NCBI RefSeq assembly: GCF_029887875.1
Contig: NZ_JARXRM010000043.1
Coordinates: 285,979 to 349,978, forward strand
Direction: 5' to 3'
From: Luteimonas endophytica
Lineage (GTDB): Bacteria; Pseudomonadota; Gammaproteobacteria; Xanthomonadales; Xanthomonadaceae
Length of the DNA: 64,000 nt
Shown here: positions 32,638 through 44,282 of the stretch, in pieces
Layout of the letters: every line of letters starts with the position of its first letter
How positions within the stretch are numbered: the first letter of the stretch is position 1
Translations under genes and position numbers: made by a program
The notes under the pieces: generated by a model
Told to the model about the DNA's origin: nothing
The model's database searches: none
The model's input: the letters and a program-made list of their open reading frames with translations, nothing else

Positions 32638-33309
32638 TCATGCCAGCGCCTCCTCGAGGAACTGCAGGGTGCGGCGGTGCGCCAGCGCCGCGCTGGCGGC
32701 GTGGTAGTGGCGCGGGTCCACATCGCGGTTGAAGGCGTGGCCGGCGCCCTCGTAGACGTGGATCTGCGCCTCCGGCAGGCGCTGGCGGTGCGCTTCGATG
32801 TCCCCGGCGGGGATCGAGGCGTCGTCGGCGCCGAAGTGCAGCAGCATCGGCGCGCGCAGCGGCTCGCCCAGGAACGGCACGGTGCGCGCGCCGTAATAGC
32901 TCACCGCCGGCAGCCCGAGCCGGGTATTGGCCAGGAACGCCACGCTGCCGCCCCAGCAGAAGCCGATGGCGGCGGTCTTGTGGCCTTCGCCCCGCAGCAG
33001 CGCCGCGGCCGCCGAGACCAGCTGCACCGCGCGGTCGAAGCCGAGCGCCGCGGCCAGCTCGCGGCCGTGGGCGAAGCCCTCCTCGCCGTAGTCCAGCTCG
33101 ACGTGGCGCTCCACCGGGTCGTACAGCGCCGGCGCCAGCGTCACGTAGCCCTCGGCGGCGTAGCGTTCCACCACGGTGCGCATGTGCTGGTTGACGCCGA
33201 AGATCTCCTGGATCACCACCAGCCCGCCCAGCGGCGCCCCGTGCGGCGGATCGGCGCGCCAGCCGCAGACCGTGCCGTGCGCGGTGGAAATGGCGATGTC
33301 CCGGCCCAT
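32638..33309 (-). CDS. Dienelactone hydrolase family protein
   Basis: A 223-residue alpha/beta hydrolase. The triad is visible: Cys in GFCWGGSVAF, Asp in HFGADDASIP and His in YEGAGHAFNRDV; the modulating Glu is in VVIQEIFGVNQH. Relatives hydrolyse dienelactones or other esters, but in bacteria lacking the chlorocatechol pathway the natural substrate is unknown. No signal peptide. It lies 85 bases upstream of the HIT gene on the same strand and could be in the same transcript. Confidence 0.9.
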   Translation of the reverse strand: MGRDIAISTAHGTVCGWRADPPHGAPLGGLVVIQEIFGVNQHMRTVVERYAAEGYVTLAPALYDPVERHVELDYGEEGFAHGRELAAALGFDRAVQLVSAAAALLRGEGHKTAAIGFCWGGSVAFLANTRLGLPAVSYYGARTVPFLGEPLRAPMLLHFGADDASIPAGDIEAHRQRLPEAQIHVYEGAGHAFNRDVDPRHYHAASAALAHRRTLQFLEEALA

Positions 33310-33710
33310 CGGCTGCTTCCCGCTCGGCTGCGTCGCGTCGATTCTAGCCCCGGTTCGGTAAGCGGGCGTGGACGCCCGCGGAGGGATCGCCCGGATGGCC
33401 GGCGACGGGAACGCGGATTCGTCCGGAATCATCGCCGACCCGCCCGGACCCACCCGCGGCCTTCGCGGCCATGGGCCGCTCCTACGGGGGAATGCATCCG
33501 TCGGTCCAACGCCCGGTCAGCGTGGTCTGCCCCCGTAGGAGCGCGCCATGCACGCGAAAGCCGGCGCGGCCGGCCATGCCCGGCAACGCCGCACGACGCA
33601 TCGGAACCGCAAGGAGCGCGGGATCGGCCTGCGGGGAAAAACCCGCAACGTGCCTCGCCATCGCGGGGCCGGCCGCCGGGCCTTGCCCGCGGCGCCTGCA
33701 GCCCGAGGCC
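33310..33710. other. Intergenic gap with dispersed repeats
   Basis: No gene is supported. Two type I repeat arms lie in opposite orientation: GGCCTTCGCGGCCATGGGCC then GCTCCTAC (33456-33485) and GTAGGAGCGCGCCATGCACG (33535-33554). The 150 bases after that are GC-rich without a clear feature. Confidence 0.7.
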
Positions 33711-34868
33711 TCAGCCGCGGTCCTCGAACAGCTCGCGGCCGATCAGCATGCGGCGGATCTCGTTGGTGCCGGCGCCGATCGCGTACAGCTTGGCGTCGCG
33801 CAGGATCCGGCCGGTGGCGAACTCGTTGATGTAGCCGTTGCCGCCCAGCGCCTGGATCGCCTCCAGCGCCACCTGCACCGCGCACTCCGACGCGTGCAGC
33901 AGGCAGCTGGCGGCGTCCACCCGGCTCTTGTGCCCGGCGTCGTAGTCGCGCGCCACCTGGTAGGCGAACGCGCGCGAGGACTGCAGCGCGGTGTACATGT
34001 CGGCGATCTTCGCCTGCATGATGCCGAAGGTGCCGATCGCCTGGCCGAACTGGCGCCGCTCGCGCACGTAGGGCAGGGCGATGTCCAATGCGGCCTGCAT
34101 CAGCCCCAGCGGGCCGCCGCTCAGCACCAGCCGCTCGGTGTTCAGCCCGCTCATCAGCACCCGCACGCCGCTGTTGACCTCGCCGAGCACGTTCTCCGCC
34201 GGGATCTGGCAGTTGTCGAACACCAGCTCGCAGGTATTGCTGCCGCGCATCCCCAGCTTGTCGAGCTTCTGCGCGGTGCGGAAGCCCGGCATGCCCTTCT
34301 CGACGATGAAGGCGGTCATGCACCTGGAGCCGAGCTCGCGGTTGGCGGTGCGCATGTAGACGATCAGCACGTCGGCCTCGGGGCCGTTGGTGATCCACAT
34401 CTTGCTGCCGTTGGCGACCCACGCCTCGCCTTTCTGCTCGGCGCGGCAGCTCATCGAGCCGACCACGTCGGAGCCGGCGCCCGGCTCGCTCATCGCCAGC
34501 GCGCCCTTCCACTCGCCGCTGCACAGCTTCGGCAGGTACTTCTCGCGCTGCGCCTGGTTGCCGTTGACGTACAGGTTGCTCACGCACAGGTTGGAATGGG
34601 CGCCGTACGACAGCCCCACAGACCCTGACGCGCGCGAGATCTCCTCCATCGCCACCAGGTGCGCCAGGAAGCCCATCTCGCTGCCGCCGAACTCGGCCGG
34701 CACGGTCATGCCCAACAGGCCCATCTCGCCCAGCTTGGCCCACAGCGCCTGCGGGAACGCGTTCTCCTGGTCGATCGCCTCGGCCCGCGGCGCGATCTCC
34801 GCCTCCGCGAACCGGCGGACCGCGTCGCGGAGGGCGTCGAGTTCTTCACCTAGCGGGAACGTGCGCAT
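33711..34868 (-). CDS. ivd: Isovaleryl-CoA dehydrogenase
   Basis: A 385-residue flavoprotein of the acyl-CoA dehydrogenase family. It shows [29 protein letters not shown], and the catalytic Glu placed as in isovaleryl-CoA dehydrogenases in [16 protein letters not shown] rather than in the C-terminal region; there [20 protein letters not shown] occurs. It oxidises isovaleryl-CoA in leucine breakdown, passing electrons to ETF. The neighbouring Leu/Glu-type dehydrogenase and icmF support a branched-chain acyl-CoA role. Other liu genes (liuB, C, D) are not in the window. Confidence 0.93.
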   Translation of the reverse strand: MRTFPLGEELDALRDAVRRFAEAEIAPRAEAIDQENAFPQALWAKLGEMGLLGMTVPAEFGGSEMGFLAHLVAMEEISRASGSVGLSYGAHSNLCVSNLYVNGNQAQREKYLPKLCSGEWKGALAMSEPGAGSDVVGSMSCRAEQKGEAWVANGSKMWITNGPEADVLIVYMRTANRELGSRCMTAFIVEKGMPGFRTAQKLDKLGMRGSNTCELVFDNCQIPAENVLGEVNSGVRVLMSGLNTERLVLSGGPLGLMQAALDIALPYVRERRQFGQAIGTFGIMQAKIADMYTALQSSRAFAYQVARDYDAGHKSRVDAASCLLHASECAVQVALEAIQALGGNGYINEFATGRILRDAKLYAIGAGTNEIRRMLIGRELFEDRG

Positions 34869-35073
34869 GGGCTCTCCTCGGAGCGGTAGTTGAATGATCA
34901 GGGCCGGCCATTCCAGGCCGCTGCCCGCAATCGTGTCGCACTCGCTGCGTGTCTGGAAACGAGACGCGACGGCAGCGGATCCGCCAGTCCTGCCCGGGTC
35001 GCGGCGCCCGCGCGCCTTCGCGGCACGCGGAACCGGTTCAGCGCCGGGCGCGGCTGCGCCCGGCCCTGGCCCT

Positions 35074-36174
<1,101 letters not shown>

Positions 36175-36603
36175 CGCAAACTCCGCTGCGGCGGGGATTC
36201 GCTGTGGCGAATGGCGCCGGACTTGAGGTGGGTGGTACCGCTGGAAGCGAACGCGGCGCCCCCGCGAAGGGGCGCCGTTGGGCGCGGTATTCTACGCCTG
36301 TCCCGCGACAAAAGCCCGTACGCGGCAGTGCGGTGGCGGGGCCGCGCGGATGCGGTTCATGTGACATCAGGATCGTCTCGCGCAGCGCGGCATCGCCACG
36401 GCGCGCGGCGCCACCCCGGCGCCGACGGGTGACGGCCGCGGCGTCGACAGGTGCAGCCCTCCGTCGGCGGGTAACTGCCGGGGCATCGGCGCAAAGCCGT
36501 GGCGCCGGCGGGAAACGATTACAAACCCCGCCGGAGCCACCCGCGGCCTTCGCGGCCATGGGCCGCTCCTACGGGGGTGAGCCGCCCCTGCGGGCGGTCT
36601 GCG
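36175..36603. other. Intergenic gap upstream of the dehydrogenase gene
   Basis: About 430 bases with no supported gene. A type I repeat arm (GCGGCCTTCGCGGCCATGGG) is at 36543-36571, oriented toward the phospholipase D gene end. The stretch 36380-36480 is a run of CGGCG-rich short words (GACGGGTGACGG, GGCGGGTAACTG) without a recognisable motif. Confidence 0.6.
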
Positions 36604-38163
36604 CTACAGCTGCGATTCGATCGGCACCCAGCGCAGCAGCCAGGCGATCGCGCGCTGCAGGCGGCTGGCGTCCGGTTCGGTGTCCAGCACCAGCGGCGGG
36701 TCCTTGGCGTTGTCCAGCCAGCGCAGCTCGCCTTCGTCGTTCAGATACACCCAGTAGGCCAGCTCCGGGCTGGCCAGCAGCCGGAACTCCTCGCGCAGCG
36801 CCTTGGCGATGGCGGGCTCGTCGAACATCACCCCCATCTCCGTGTTCAGGTCGATCGAGCGCGGGTCCATGTTGAACGAGCCGATGAAGCCGCGGCGGTC
36901 GTCGATCACGTAGGCCTTGGTGTGCAGGCTGGCGCCGCTGCTGCCGAACACGCTGGAGCCCTCGCTGCGCGGCTGCACCCGGGTCTCGTGCAGCTTGATC
37001 CCCAGCTTCAGCAGCCGCTCGCGATAGTTGGCATAGGCGCCGTGCACCGCGATCACGTCGTTGGCGGCCAGCGAATTGGTGATCACGGCAACGTCGACGC
37101 CGCGGCGGGCCAGTGCCGCCAGCCCCACCACGCCCTCGTCGCCGGGCACGAAATAGGGCGAGATCAGCAGCGCCTTGTCGCGCGCGCTGCGCAGGTCCTC
37201 CATCACGTAGCGGATCAGCCAGCTCTCGCTGCCTTCCTCGTCCTGCTTCTGCGGCGGGTCCGACACCACCCGGATGTTCTCGCTCCAGAACGGGGTGAGT
37301 TCCTGCGCGAAATACCGGCGCACGCTGTCGGAGGCGTCCACCCGGTCCAGGTAGCGCCGCGCCTCGGCGCTGGCCGCCTCGTCGTGGATCTGCGCCAGCA
37401 CCGCGTCGATGTCGCGGTCGTAGGCCTTTTTCAGCGCCGCGATCGGCACCACCGTGTCGCTGTTCCAGAAGGTGTCGAAGATCTCGCTGGCCTGCGCCAC
37501 CGCCGGCCCGAACAGCACCATGTCCAGGTCGCGGAAGTTCATCTCCTCGGCGGCGTCGAAGTACTCCACGCCGATGTTGCGCCCGCCCACCACCGCCACC
37601 CGCCCGTCGGCGATCCAGGCCTTGTTGTGCATGCGGTGGGTGATGCTCCAGCTGCGCTGCACCATCTCCAGCAGCCGCGCCACCCCGCTGCGGTTGCGGA
37701 ACGGGTTGTACACGCGGATCTCGATGTTGGCGTGGCTGTCCATGGCCAGCAGCGCCACGTCCTTGCCGGAGGTGTTGATGTCGTCCAGCAGCAGCCGCAC
37801 CCGCACCCCGCGCTCGGCGGCCTGCCAGGCCTCGTGCAGCAGCAGGTGGCCGGTGAGGTCGTCGTGCCAGATGTAGTACTGCAGGTCCAGGCTGCGCCCG
37901 GCCTGGCGCGCCGACAGCGCCCGCGCGGCGAACGCATCCAGACCGTCGGGCAGCAGGATCGCGCCGGTCTTGCCGGGGTGGCGGTCCAGCAGCGGCCACA
38001 GCTCGCGGTCCAGCGCGGTCTGGTCGCGCTGCACTTCCAGTGCATGGCTGGGCGCGCCGGTGGCCGGCGGGGTGAGGTGGTCGGCCAGGAACACCCCGCT
38101 GACCACCAGCGCCAGGAAGGTGAAGGCCCCCCAGCCGAGGATCCGCTTGACCCGCTGTTTCAT
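36604..38163 (-). CDS. Phospholipase D / cardiolipin synthase-like protein
   Basis: A 519-residue protein with one N-terminal membrane segment ([20 protein letters not shown]) and two HKD motifs: [19 protein letters not shown] near residue 175 and [19 protein letters not shown] near residue 413. This is the PLD family form close to cardiolipin synthase C (ClsC/YmdC), which transfers a phosphatidyl group. The expected location is the inner membrane with the catalytic part facing the periplasm. ATG at 38163 with AGGA just upstream. Divergent from icmF. Confidence 0.9.
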   Translation of the reverse strand: MKQRVKRILGWGAFTFLALVVSGVFLADHLTPPATGAPSHALEVQRDQTALDRELWPLLDRHPGKTGAILLPDGLDAFAARALSARQAGRSLDLQYYIWHDDLTGHLLLHEAWQAAERGVRVRLLLDDINTSGKDVALLAMDSHANIEIRVYNPFRNRSGVARLLEMVQRSWSITHRMHNKAWIADGRVAVVGGRNIGVEYFDAAEEMNFRDLDMVLFGPAVAQASEIFDTFWNSDTVVPIAALKKAYDRDIDAVLAQIHDEAASAEARRYLDRVDASDSVRRYFAQELTPFWSENIRVVSDPPQKQDEEGSESWLIRYVMEDLRSARDKALLISPYFVPGDEGVVGLAALARRGVDVAVITNSLAANDVIAVHGAYANYRERLLKLGIKLHETRVQPRSEGSSVFGSSGASLHTKAYVIDDRRGFIGSFNMDPRSIDLNTEMGVMFDEPAIAKALREEFRLLASPELAYWVYLNDEGELRWLDNAKDPPLVLDTEPDASRLQRAIAWLLRWVPIESQL

Positions 38164-38349
38164 TCCTGCCGATCCCCCGTCCCGTTGCCGGCCATTGTAT
38201 GCGGCCGCCGCACGCCGGGCCCATCCGGCACCCACCCCAAGGCGGCGGCCATCCCCGCAGGCGCGGCCCATGGCCGCGAAGGCCGCGGGCGGGTCCGGCG
38301 GCCGCGGCGCCGATCCCGGGCAACCACGGGGCCATAAAGGCCCCCGCGC

Positions 38350-38355
38350 TACAAT
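38350..38355 (+). promoter_or_regulatory. Candidate -10 box of icmF
   Basis: TACAAT stands 36 bases before the icmF ATG, at the usual distance from a transcription start. No good -35 match is seen; upstream is a type I repeat arm (38257-38284). Confidence 0.4.
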
Positions 38356-38390
38356 CGCCCGATCACGTTTTCCCCAGGAATCGCGCGCCC

Positions 38391-41300
38391 ATGAGCTCGC
38401 CCGCCAGCCAGATCCCCGCCAGCCAGCCCGACACCACCCCGCTGCGCTTCGTCACCGCCGCCAGCCTGTTCGACGGCCACGACGCCGCCATCAACATCAT
38501 GCGCCGGCTGATCCAGGCCCAGGGCGCCGAGGTGATCCACCTGGGCCACAACCGCAGCGTCGAGGACGTGGTGCGCGCCGCCCTGCAGGAGGACGCCGAC
38601 GCCATCGCCCTGTCCAGCTACCAGGGCGGCCACGTTGAATACCTCAAGTACATGGTCGACATGCTGGCCGAGCGCGGCGCCCCCCACATCCGCGTCTTCG
38701 CCGGCGGCGGCGGCACCATCACCCCGGAGGAGATCAAGGAGCTCGAGGCCTACGGCGTGGAGCGCATCTACCACCCCAACGACGGCATGAAGATGGGGCT
38801 GGTGGAGATGATCGAGGACGTGGTGAAGCGCGCGGCCGGCGCCCGGGAGGAAAACCGGGGTCGGAGCCGGTTCTCGGGGAAACAGAGCGGAGGAGCGGGC
38901 GATCCCGCCGCGAAAACCGACTCCGACCCCGGTGTTTCCCCCTCCCTCGACGACGAGATCGCCATCGGCCGCGTGCTCAGCGCGATCGAAGACGGCGTGT
39001 ACAGCGAAGCCGAGCTGGCCAAGCTGCGCAAGCAGTGGCAGCTGGCCGCCGGCCGCAGCCCGGTCGTCGGCATCACCGGTACCGGCGGCGCCGGCAAGTC
39101 CTCGGTGACCGACGAGCTGCTCAACCGCTTCCTGGCCAGCTTCCCGGAGATGCGCATCGCGGTGATCTCGGTGGACCCCACCCGCCGCCGCACCGGCGGC
39201 GCGCTGCTGGGCGACCGCATCCGCATGAACTCGCTGCGCAGCCACCGCGTGTACATGCGCTCCATGGCCACCCGCCGCCAGCACGCCGCCACCAATGCAG
39301 TGCTCAAGGACGGCATCGCCTTCCTCAAGGGCCTGGGCTACGACCTGGTGATCGTGGAGACCGCCGGCATCGGCCAGAGCGATTCGGAGATCGTCGACCT
39401 GGTCGACTTCCCCATGTACGTGATGACCAGCGACTACGGCGCCGCCAGCCAGCTGGAAAAGATCGACATGCTCGACTTCGCCGAACTCATCGTGCTGAAC
39501 AAGTACGACAAGCGCGGCGCCGAGGACGCCCTGCGCGACATCCGCAAGCAGTGGAAGCGCAACCGCGTCGCCTTCCAGACCAAGGACGAGGACGTCCCCG
39601 TCTACCCCACCATCGCCAGCCAGTTCAACGATCCCGGCATCAGCTGGATGTTCGCCAACCTCTGCCGCCTGCTGCGCGAGAAAAACCGGGGTCAGAGTCG
39701 ACTTTCCCCGGAGGGCGAAGCGGCCGGTGACGCTGGGCGGAAAGTCGACTCCGACCCCGGTTTTTCCTCCCCGCGCTGCGACTTCACCCCGCAGCTCGAC
39801 ACCTCGCTCAAGGAACCCCGCGCCACGGTGCTGATCCCCGGCAACCGCGTGCGCTACCTGGCCGAGATCGCCGAGCAGGGCAGGGCCATCAACGCCTCCA
39901 TCGAAAAGCAGGCCGAAGCCGCCGACCGCGCCCAGTCCTTCTGGCAGTCCCTGCGCGACCTGGAAGACCCCGCCCTCCCCAAGGCCCTCGACCTCTACGC
40001 CGCCGAAGCCCTGGCCCCCGCAGGAGCGGCCCATGGCCGCGAAGCCCGCGCCGCAGAAGACCAGGCCAAAACCACCCCCGACCGCACCCTCCTCACCCTT
40101 CGCCAGCGCTACAACGACGCCATCCAGGCCCTCACCGCTGACTCCCTCAAGCTCCTGCGCGACTGGCCCGCGCGCCTGCAATCCATCACCGACGACACCA
40201 CCGCCTACGAGGTGCGCGGCCGCGCCATCGAGGTGCAGAACTACCGCGAATCCCTCAGCCACCAGCAGATCCCCAAGATCGCCGCCCCCACCTACAAGAG
40301 CTGGGGCGAGCTGCTCACCTTCCTCGGCAAGGAAAACCTGCCCGGCAGCTACCCCTACACCGGCGGCGTGTACCCCTACCGCCGCACCGGCGAGGACCCG
40401 ATCCGCATGTTCGCCGGCGAGGGCACCCCCGAGCGCACCAACCGCCGCTTCCACTACCTCAGCCTCGGCCAGCCCGCCGCGCGCCTGTCCACCGCCTTCG
40501 ACAGCGTGACCCTGTACGGCGAGGACCCGGCCCCGCGCCCGGACATCTACGGCAAGATCGGCAACTCCGGGGTCAACGTGCCCACCCTGGACGACATGAA
40601 GAAGCTCTACTCCGGCTTCGACCTGTGCGCGCCCACCACCAGCGTGTCGATGACCATCAACGGCCCGGCGCCGATCATCCTGGCGCTGTTCATGAACACC
40701 GCCATCGACCAGCAGGTGGAGAAATACCTCAAGGCCGACGCCACCCGCTGGGCCGAAGCCGAACAAAAGATCGAAGCCTTCTTCGAAGACCGCCCGCGCC
40801 CCACCTACCACGGCGAGCTGCCCAAGGGCAGCGACGGCCTGGGCCTGGCCCTGCTGGGCATGACCGGCGAGCAGCTGGTGGACGCCGAGACCTACGCCAG
40901 GATCAAGGCCCAGACGCTGGCCACCGTGCGCGGCACCGTGCAGGCCGACATCCTCAAGGAGGACCAGGCCCAGAACACCTGCATCTTCAGCACCGAGTTC
41001 GCCCTGCGCATGATGGGCGACATCCAGCAGTACTTCGTCGACAACAAGGTGCGCAACTTCTACTCGGTGAGCATTTCCGGCTACCACATCGCCGAGGCCG
41101 GGGCCAACCCGATCAGCCAGCTGGCCTTTACGCTGAGCAACGGCTTCACCATCGTCGAGTACTACCTGGCGCGCGGCATGCACATCGACGACTTCGCGCC
41201 CAACCTGAGCTTCTTCTTCAGCAACGGCATGGACCCGGAGTACACCGTGATCGGCCGCGTGGCCCGCCGCATCTGGGCCCGCGCCATGCGCGAGCGCTAC

Positions 41301-42101
41301 GGCGCAAGCGCCCGCAGCCAGATGATGAAGTACCACATCCAGACCAGCGGCCGCAGCCTGCACGCGCAGGAGATCCAGTTCAACGACATCCGCACCACCC
41401 TGCAGGCCCTGTACGCCCTGTTCGACAACTGCAACAGCCTGCACACCAACGCCTACGACGAGGCCATCACCACGCCCACCGAAGAAAGCGTGCGCCGCGC
41501 CGTGGCCATCCAGATGATCATCAACAAGGAGCTGGGGCTGAACTTCTGCGAGAACCCCTGGCAGGGCAGCTTCATCGTCGACAAGCTGACCGACATCGTG
41601 GAGGAGGCCGTGTACAAGGAGTTCGAGGCCATCAGCGAGCGCGGCGGCGTGCTGGGCGCCATGGACACCATGTACCAGCGCGGCAAGATCCAGGAAGAGT
41701 CGATGTACTACGAGCACAAGAAGCACGACGGCAGCCTGCCGCTGGTGGGCGTGAACACCTTCCTGCCCAAGGAGCACGCCGGCGAGGTGGTGACCGAGAT
41801 CGAGCTGATCCGCAGCACCGAGGAGGAGAAGGGCCAGCAGATCGCCAACGTGCAGATCTGGCAGACCGGCCGCAACTCACTCGCCCCGGCCGGCGAGACC
41901 GAGCACGCCCACGTGGTGGAAGACGACGCAGCCGCCGCCACCGAACCCCACGACGGCCACGGCCTGGCGTATCTTCAGGACACGGCGCGGCGGCGGGGGA
42001 ATGTGTTCGCGGCGCTGATGGACGCGGTGAAGACCCATTCATTAGGGCAGATCAGTCATGCCTTGTATGACGTGGGTGGGGAGTACAGAAGGAATATGTG
42101 A
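38391..42101 (+). CDS. icmF: Fused isobutyryl-CoA mutase IcmF
   Basis: A 1236-residue cobalamin-dependent mutase that interconverts isobutyryl-CoA and butyryl-CoA and is fused to its own G-protein chaperone. Order: B12-binding domain (residues 18-145, with [13 protein letters not shown] and [16 protein letters not shown]), GTPase domain (Walker [17 protein letters not shown] near 227, [20 protein letters not shown]), linker, and catalytic TIM barrel (about 570-1180). Known IcmF proteins are about 1080-1095 residues, so this one is roughly 140 longer. The excess is mostly Arg/Ser/Pro-rich insertions at about 153-184, 430-459 and 543-552 that coincide with palindromic DNA repeats. Branched-chain acid neighbours fit its role. 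Confidence 0.95.
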   Translation: MSSPASQIPASQPDTTPLRFVTAASLFDGHDAAINIMRRLIQAQGAEVIHLGHNRSVEDVVRAALQEDADAIALSSYQGGHVEYLKYMVDMLAERGAPHIRVFAGGGGTITPEEIKELEAYGVERIYHPNDGMKMGLVEMIEDVVKRAAGAREENRGRSRFSGKQSGGAGDPAAKTDSDPGVSPSLDDEIAIGRVLSAIEDGVYSEAELAKLRKQWQLAAGRSPVVGITGTGGAGKSSVTDELLNRFLASFPEMRIAVISVDPTRRRTGGALLGDRIRMNSLRSHRVYMRSMATRRQHAATNAVLKDGIAFLKGLGYDLVIVETAGIGQSDSEIVDLVDFPMYVMTSDYGAASQLEKIDMLDFAELIVLNKYDKRGAEDALRDIRKQWKRNRVAFQTKDEDVPVYPTIASQFNDPGISWMFANLCRLLREKNRGQSRLSPEGEAAGDAGRKVDSDPGFSSPRCDFTPQLDTSLKEPRATVLIPGNRVRYLAEIAEQGRAINASIEKQAEAADRAQSFWQSLRDLEDPALPKALDLYAAEALAPAGAAHGREARAAEDQAKTTPDRTLLTLRQRYNDAIQALTADSLKLLRDWPARLQSITDDTTAYEVRGRAIEVQNYRESLSHQQIPKIAAPTYKSWGELLTFLGKENLPGSYPYTGGVYPYRRTGEDPIRMFAGEGTPERTNRRFHYLSLGQPAARLSTAFDSVTLYGEDPAPRPDIYGKIGNSGVNVPTLDDMKKLYSGFDLCAPTTSVSMTINGPAPIILALFMNTAIDQQVEKYLKADATRWAEAEQKIEAFFEDRPRPTYHGELPKGSDGLGLALLGMTGEQLVDAETYARIKAQTLATVRGTVQADILKEDQAQNTCIFSTEFALRMMGDIQQYFVDNKVRNFYSVSISGYHIAEAGANPISQLAFTLSNGFTIVEYYLARGMHIDDFAPNLSFFFSNGMDPEYTVIGRVARRIWARAMRERYGASARSQMMKYHIQTSGRSLHAQEIQFNDIRTTLQALYALFDNCNSLHTNAYDEAITTPTEESVRRAVAIQMIINKELGLNFCENPWQGSFIVDKLTDIVEEAVYKEFEAISERGGVLGAMDTMYQRGKIQEESMYYEHKKHDGSLPLVGVNTFLPKEHAGEVVTEIELIRSTEEEKGQQIANVQIWQTGRNSLAPAGETEHAHVVEDDAAAATEPHDGHGLAYLQDTARRRGNVFAALMDAVKTHSLGQISHALYDVGGEYRRNM
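38847..38941 (+). repeat. Type II palindromic repeat inside icmF, copy 1
   Basis: Imperfect inverted repeat of about 33 bases per arm: left GGAAAACCGGGGTCGGAGCC, right arm reading GACTCCGACCCCGGTGTTTC. It is translated in frame as an Arg/Ser/Lys/Asp-rich insert between the B12 and GTPase domains. Confidence 0.85.
39680..39768 (+). repeat. Type II palindromic repeat inside icmF, copy 2
   Basis: Nearly perfect inverted repeat: left GAAAAACCGGGGTCAGAGTC then GACTTTCC; right GGAAAGTCGACTCCGACCCC then GGTTTTTCC. Translated in frame after the GTPase domain. The same core GGGGTCAGAGTCGACTTTC recurs in the relic near 57270. Confidence 0.88.
40020..40047 (+). repeat. Type I repeat arm inside icmF
   Basis: GCAGGAGCGGCCCATGGCCG followed by CGAAGCCC lies in frame in the linker before the catalytic barrel and encodes [11 protein letters not shown]. 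Elsewhere in the window this element is only intergenic. Confidence 0.8.
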
Positions 42102-42195
42102 GACCGCGTACTTCGCGGATCTGCCGCAGGCCCGATGCGGCCAGCAGCAATAGGCGATAGACCAATCGTCGTTGCCTTTACTGAGAGGGGGAGTA

Positions 42196-44070
42196 ATGCA
42201 TCCGCAAATTGAATTTCGCCATGTGTTGGGCGAGCTGTCGGTGAACAGAAATGACCCTTGCGAGGTAATTCGCGAGCTCATCTCGAACTCGTATGATGCT
42301 GGGGCGGGTCACATTCACTACGCACCGGTAGCCTCCGCGTCGGGATTCGCCTTTCTCGATGATGGATCTGGCCTTGGGATGGAGCCTGCACAGGCAGGAA
42401 TTTCGCCTTGGGAAGCCTTCTTCTCCATAGGGAAATCCACAAAGTCGAAGGGCGCAGGAATTGGCTACAAGTGCCAGGGAAGTAAGCTTTGCTTTGCAAG
42501 CAAGCGCATACTGGTCGCGAGTCGCTTTGATCGTGGCGAAGAGCGTTGGGCCTATAAGATAATCGAGAATCCCAGAAACAATCTCGACGTAACTTATTCA
42601 ATCTTGCCTGATTACTCGTCTGATATCTGCGCGATTGTTGAGCAATTCCTTGGCAAACTAGACGCTAGCGGAGTAGCAGTCGTTAACGACTTGAAGTCTC
42701 GATTGGCTGAGTTGGCCGGAAAGACTGGAACACTCGTCCTAATCGATGGGCTTGATACCGAGAACTTCGGAAAGTACTTTTCAGTAGAGCCAAATGTGAC
42801 TGAATCTTATATTTACAATTATATTCGGTTTAACACGCGGCACGGGGATGTTCGCAAGATCTCGACTCCGCAAGGTTTTACTTCTAGCCAAGTTACCCAG
42901 ATTGCTAGTCCTCGTGCAGCTGAGTTCACCATGTTTTCCCCAGAGGAGGGTGCTATAGAGGTCCCCTTCGGATTTCCTTACCTAGCCAAGCCAGATGGCA
43001 AGGAAGATGTGAAGTCGCCGCAGCAAATATCTCGTCTCAGGGATGGTCGATTCTTCTCACGTACCGCAAAATCGTTTTCTGTCGCCGGTAAAAAGTACTC
43101 AGTTATCTTGGCGATCGATGGGAATCGTAGGGCGCATGAGGAATATCCTTCTTTAGATCGTAAGGGAAAGGCCAAGTCAGGTGTAAGGCTTGGCGATCAT
43201 CGTGGTGCATTCATATCGGTGAAGGGGATCAAGATCGCCAAACATACGGATTTGTTAGCGAGTCTTCCTGAGTATAGCGTTCTCGCGGAGGGTGACGCGT
43301 ACAGTCATTATATGCTCGTGTTAGAAGGCGATTTTGACTTGGTGACGAACCGAAATGCTCTCAGCAAGCAGGCGTATGATGAGCTGGGAGATCCTGAGTT
43401 CGCGAAGAAGTTCAAGGAGTTTCTCGATAGTTTCCGTAACAAGGATGCCGTCTTCAGAGAACTTATTTCGCGTCTAAGGCGGGAAAGTTCGGAGAACCTG
43501 CTTAATGAGCAGATTGATATCCTGACCGAGCAGAAGTCGGGTCTAAAGGATCGGCAGCGAGTGAGGATCGCCGATCAATCTGGGTCCAAGCATCTTGTTT
43601 TGGCGCCGAAGGCGGGGGAGGAGTATCTCGTAGGGGTACTCTACGCGTCGCTTGGAAAGTACGTTGATCCGGACTCCCCTTACCGCAGTTACTGGCGCGA
43701 CGTGGTGACGTTCTCAACGCAAGGAATTGACAGCCTGGCGCTGAAGAGCGCCGTTGCGCAATCGCCGTTGGCTGCGTCGAACATCGAGGCCGTTGAGTAC
43801 AAGTATGAATTCACCAATAGCGGCCCTTTCAACCATGCCCTAGCTGTAGTTGACAAGGTCATCGCGTGGTCAGTTGAGCTGGATGCAGCGAAGTCAATCC
43901 GCGACACATATACCTGTCGGGGCAGGGTTAACGTGCTCAATCCGGGATTGCTGTGGGAGATCACAGATATAGAGAATGATGAGGCTGCTGAGTTTCCAGA
44001 CGCCACGTCCGTCATCTGCCTTAGAAGGCTGATCGAACTGACTTTTAGTGTTACGTTTAAAGACCCTTAG
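42196..44070 (+). CDS. GHKL (Hsp90-like) ATPase, candidate defence protein
   Basis: A 624-residue protein. The first 120 residues are a GHKL ATP-binding domain: N box ELISNSYDAGAGHIHY, G1 box FLDDGSGLGM and lid/G2 region KSKGAGIGYKCQGSKLCFAS. The remainder (EEYPSLDRKGKAKSGVRLGD, LVLEGDFDLVTNRNALSKQA) resembles a transducer region and a long C-terminal part without a family I recognise. It is neither MutL, Hsp90 nor a histidine kinase. Codon use is far more AT-rich than the core genes just upstream, so it was probably acquired. The TIR-like gene follows after 212 bases. The likely role is a sensor or switch ATPase in phage defence (inference). Start ATG at 42196 after GAGAGGGGGAG. Confidence 0.75.
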   Translation: MHPQIEFRHVLGELSVNRNDPCEVIRELISNSYDAGAGHIHYAPVASASGFAFLDDGSGLGMEPAQAGISPWEAFFSIGKSTKSKGAGIGYKCQGSKLCFASKRILVASRFDRGEERWAYKIIENPRNNLDVTYSILPDYSSDICAIVEQFLGKLDASGVAVVNDLKSRLAELAGKTGTLVLIDGLDTENFGKYFSVEPNVTESYIYNYIRFNTRHGDVRKISTPQGFTSSQVTQIASPRAAEFTMFSPEEGAIEVPFGFPYLAKPDGKEDVKSPQQISRLRDGRFFSRTAKSFSVAGKKYSVILAIDGNRRAHEEYPSLDRKGKAKSGVRLGDHRGAFISVKGIKIAKHTDLLASLPEYSVLAEGDAYSHYMLVLEGDFDLVTNRNALSKQAYDELGDPEFAKKFKEFLDSFRNKDAVFRELISRLRRESSENLLNEQIDILTEQKSGLKDRQRVRIADQSGSKHLVLAPKAGEEYLVGVLYASLGKYVDPDSPYRSYWRDVVTFSTQGIDSLALKSAVAQSPLAASNIEAVEYKYEFTNSGPFNHALAVVDKVIAWSVELDAAKSIRDTYTCRGRVNVLNPGLLWEITDIENDEAAEFPDATSVICLRRLIELTFSVTFKDP

Positions 44071-44282
44071 ATCATTAACTAAGACAGAGAATCTGTCAGA
44101 TCTCTTGTGCGCGAGAGAGCCGAAACGGCGAGAAAGTAGACAACTCGGCCCGCTCTGCATTCTGCAGGGAAGAAGATCGGAATGCAGGCCTGGTCGATGG
44201 GTTATTAAGCGGAAAAGTCACGGTATCTTTGCTGCAGGACAAATAGTGTGCCCATAGACGCCTTACTAGCGGGGTTTCGAGG

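Noticed and set aside
38349..41777. An 1142-codon open frame antisense to icmF
   Set aside because: Composition (Val/Gly/Ala/His-rich, no domain) is that expected opposite a high-GC gene; icmF itself has full family motifs.
42102..42195. Possible attachment site or tRNA at the core/accessory boundary
   Set aside because: No tRNA, integrase gene or matching direct repeat was found near the junction or elsewhere in the window.
44048..44257. A 69-codon frame between the GHKL and TIR genes
   Set aside because: It overlaps the end of the ATPase gene, has no ribosome site and no recognisable sequence.
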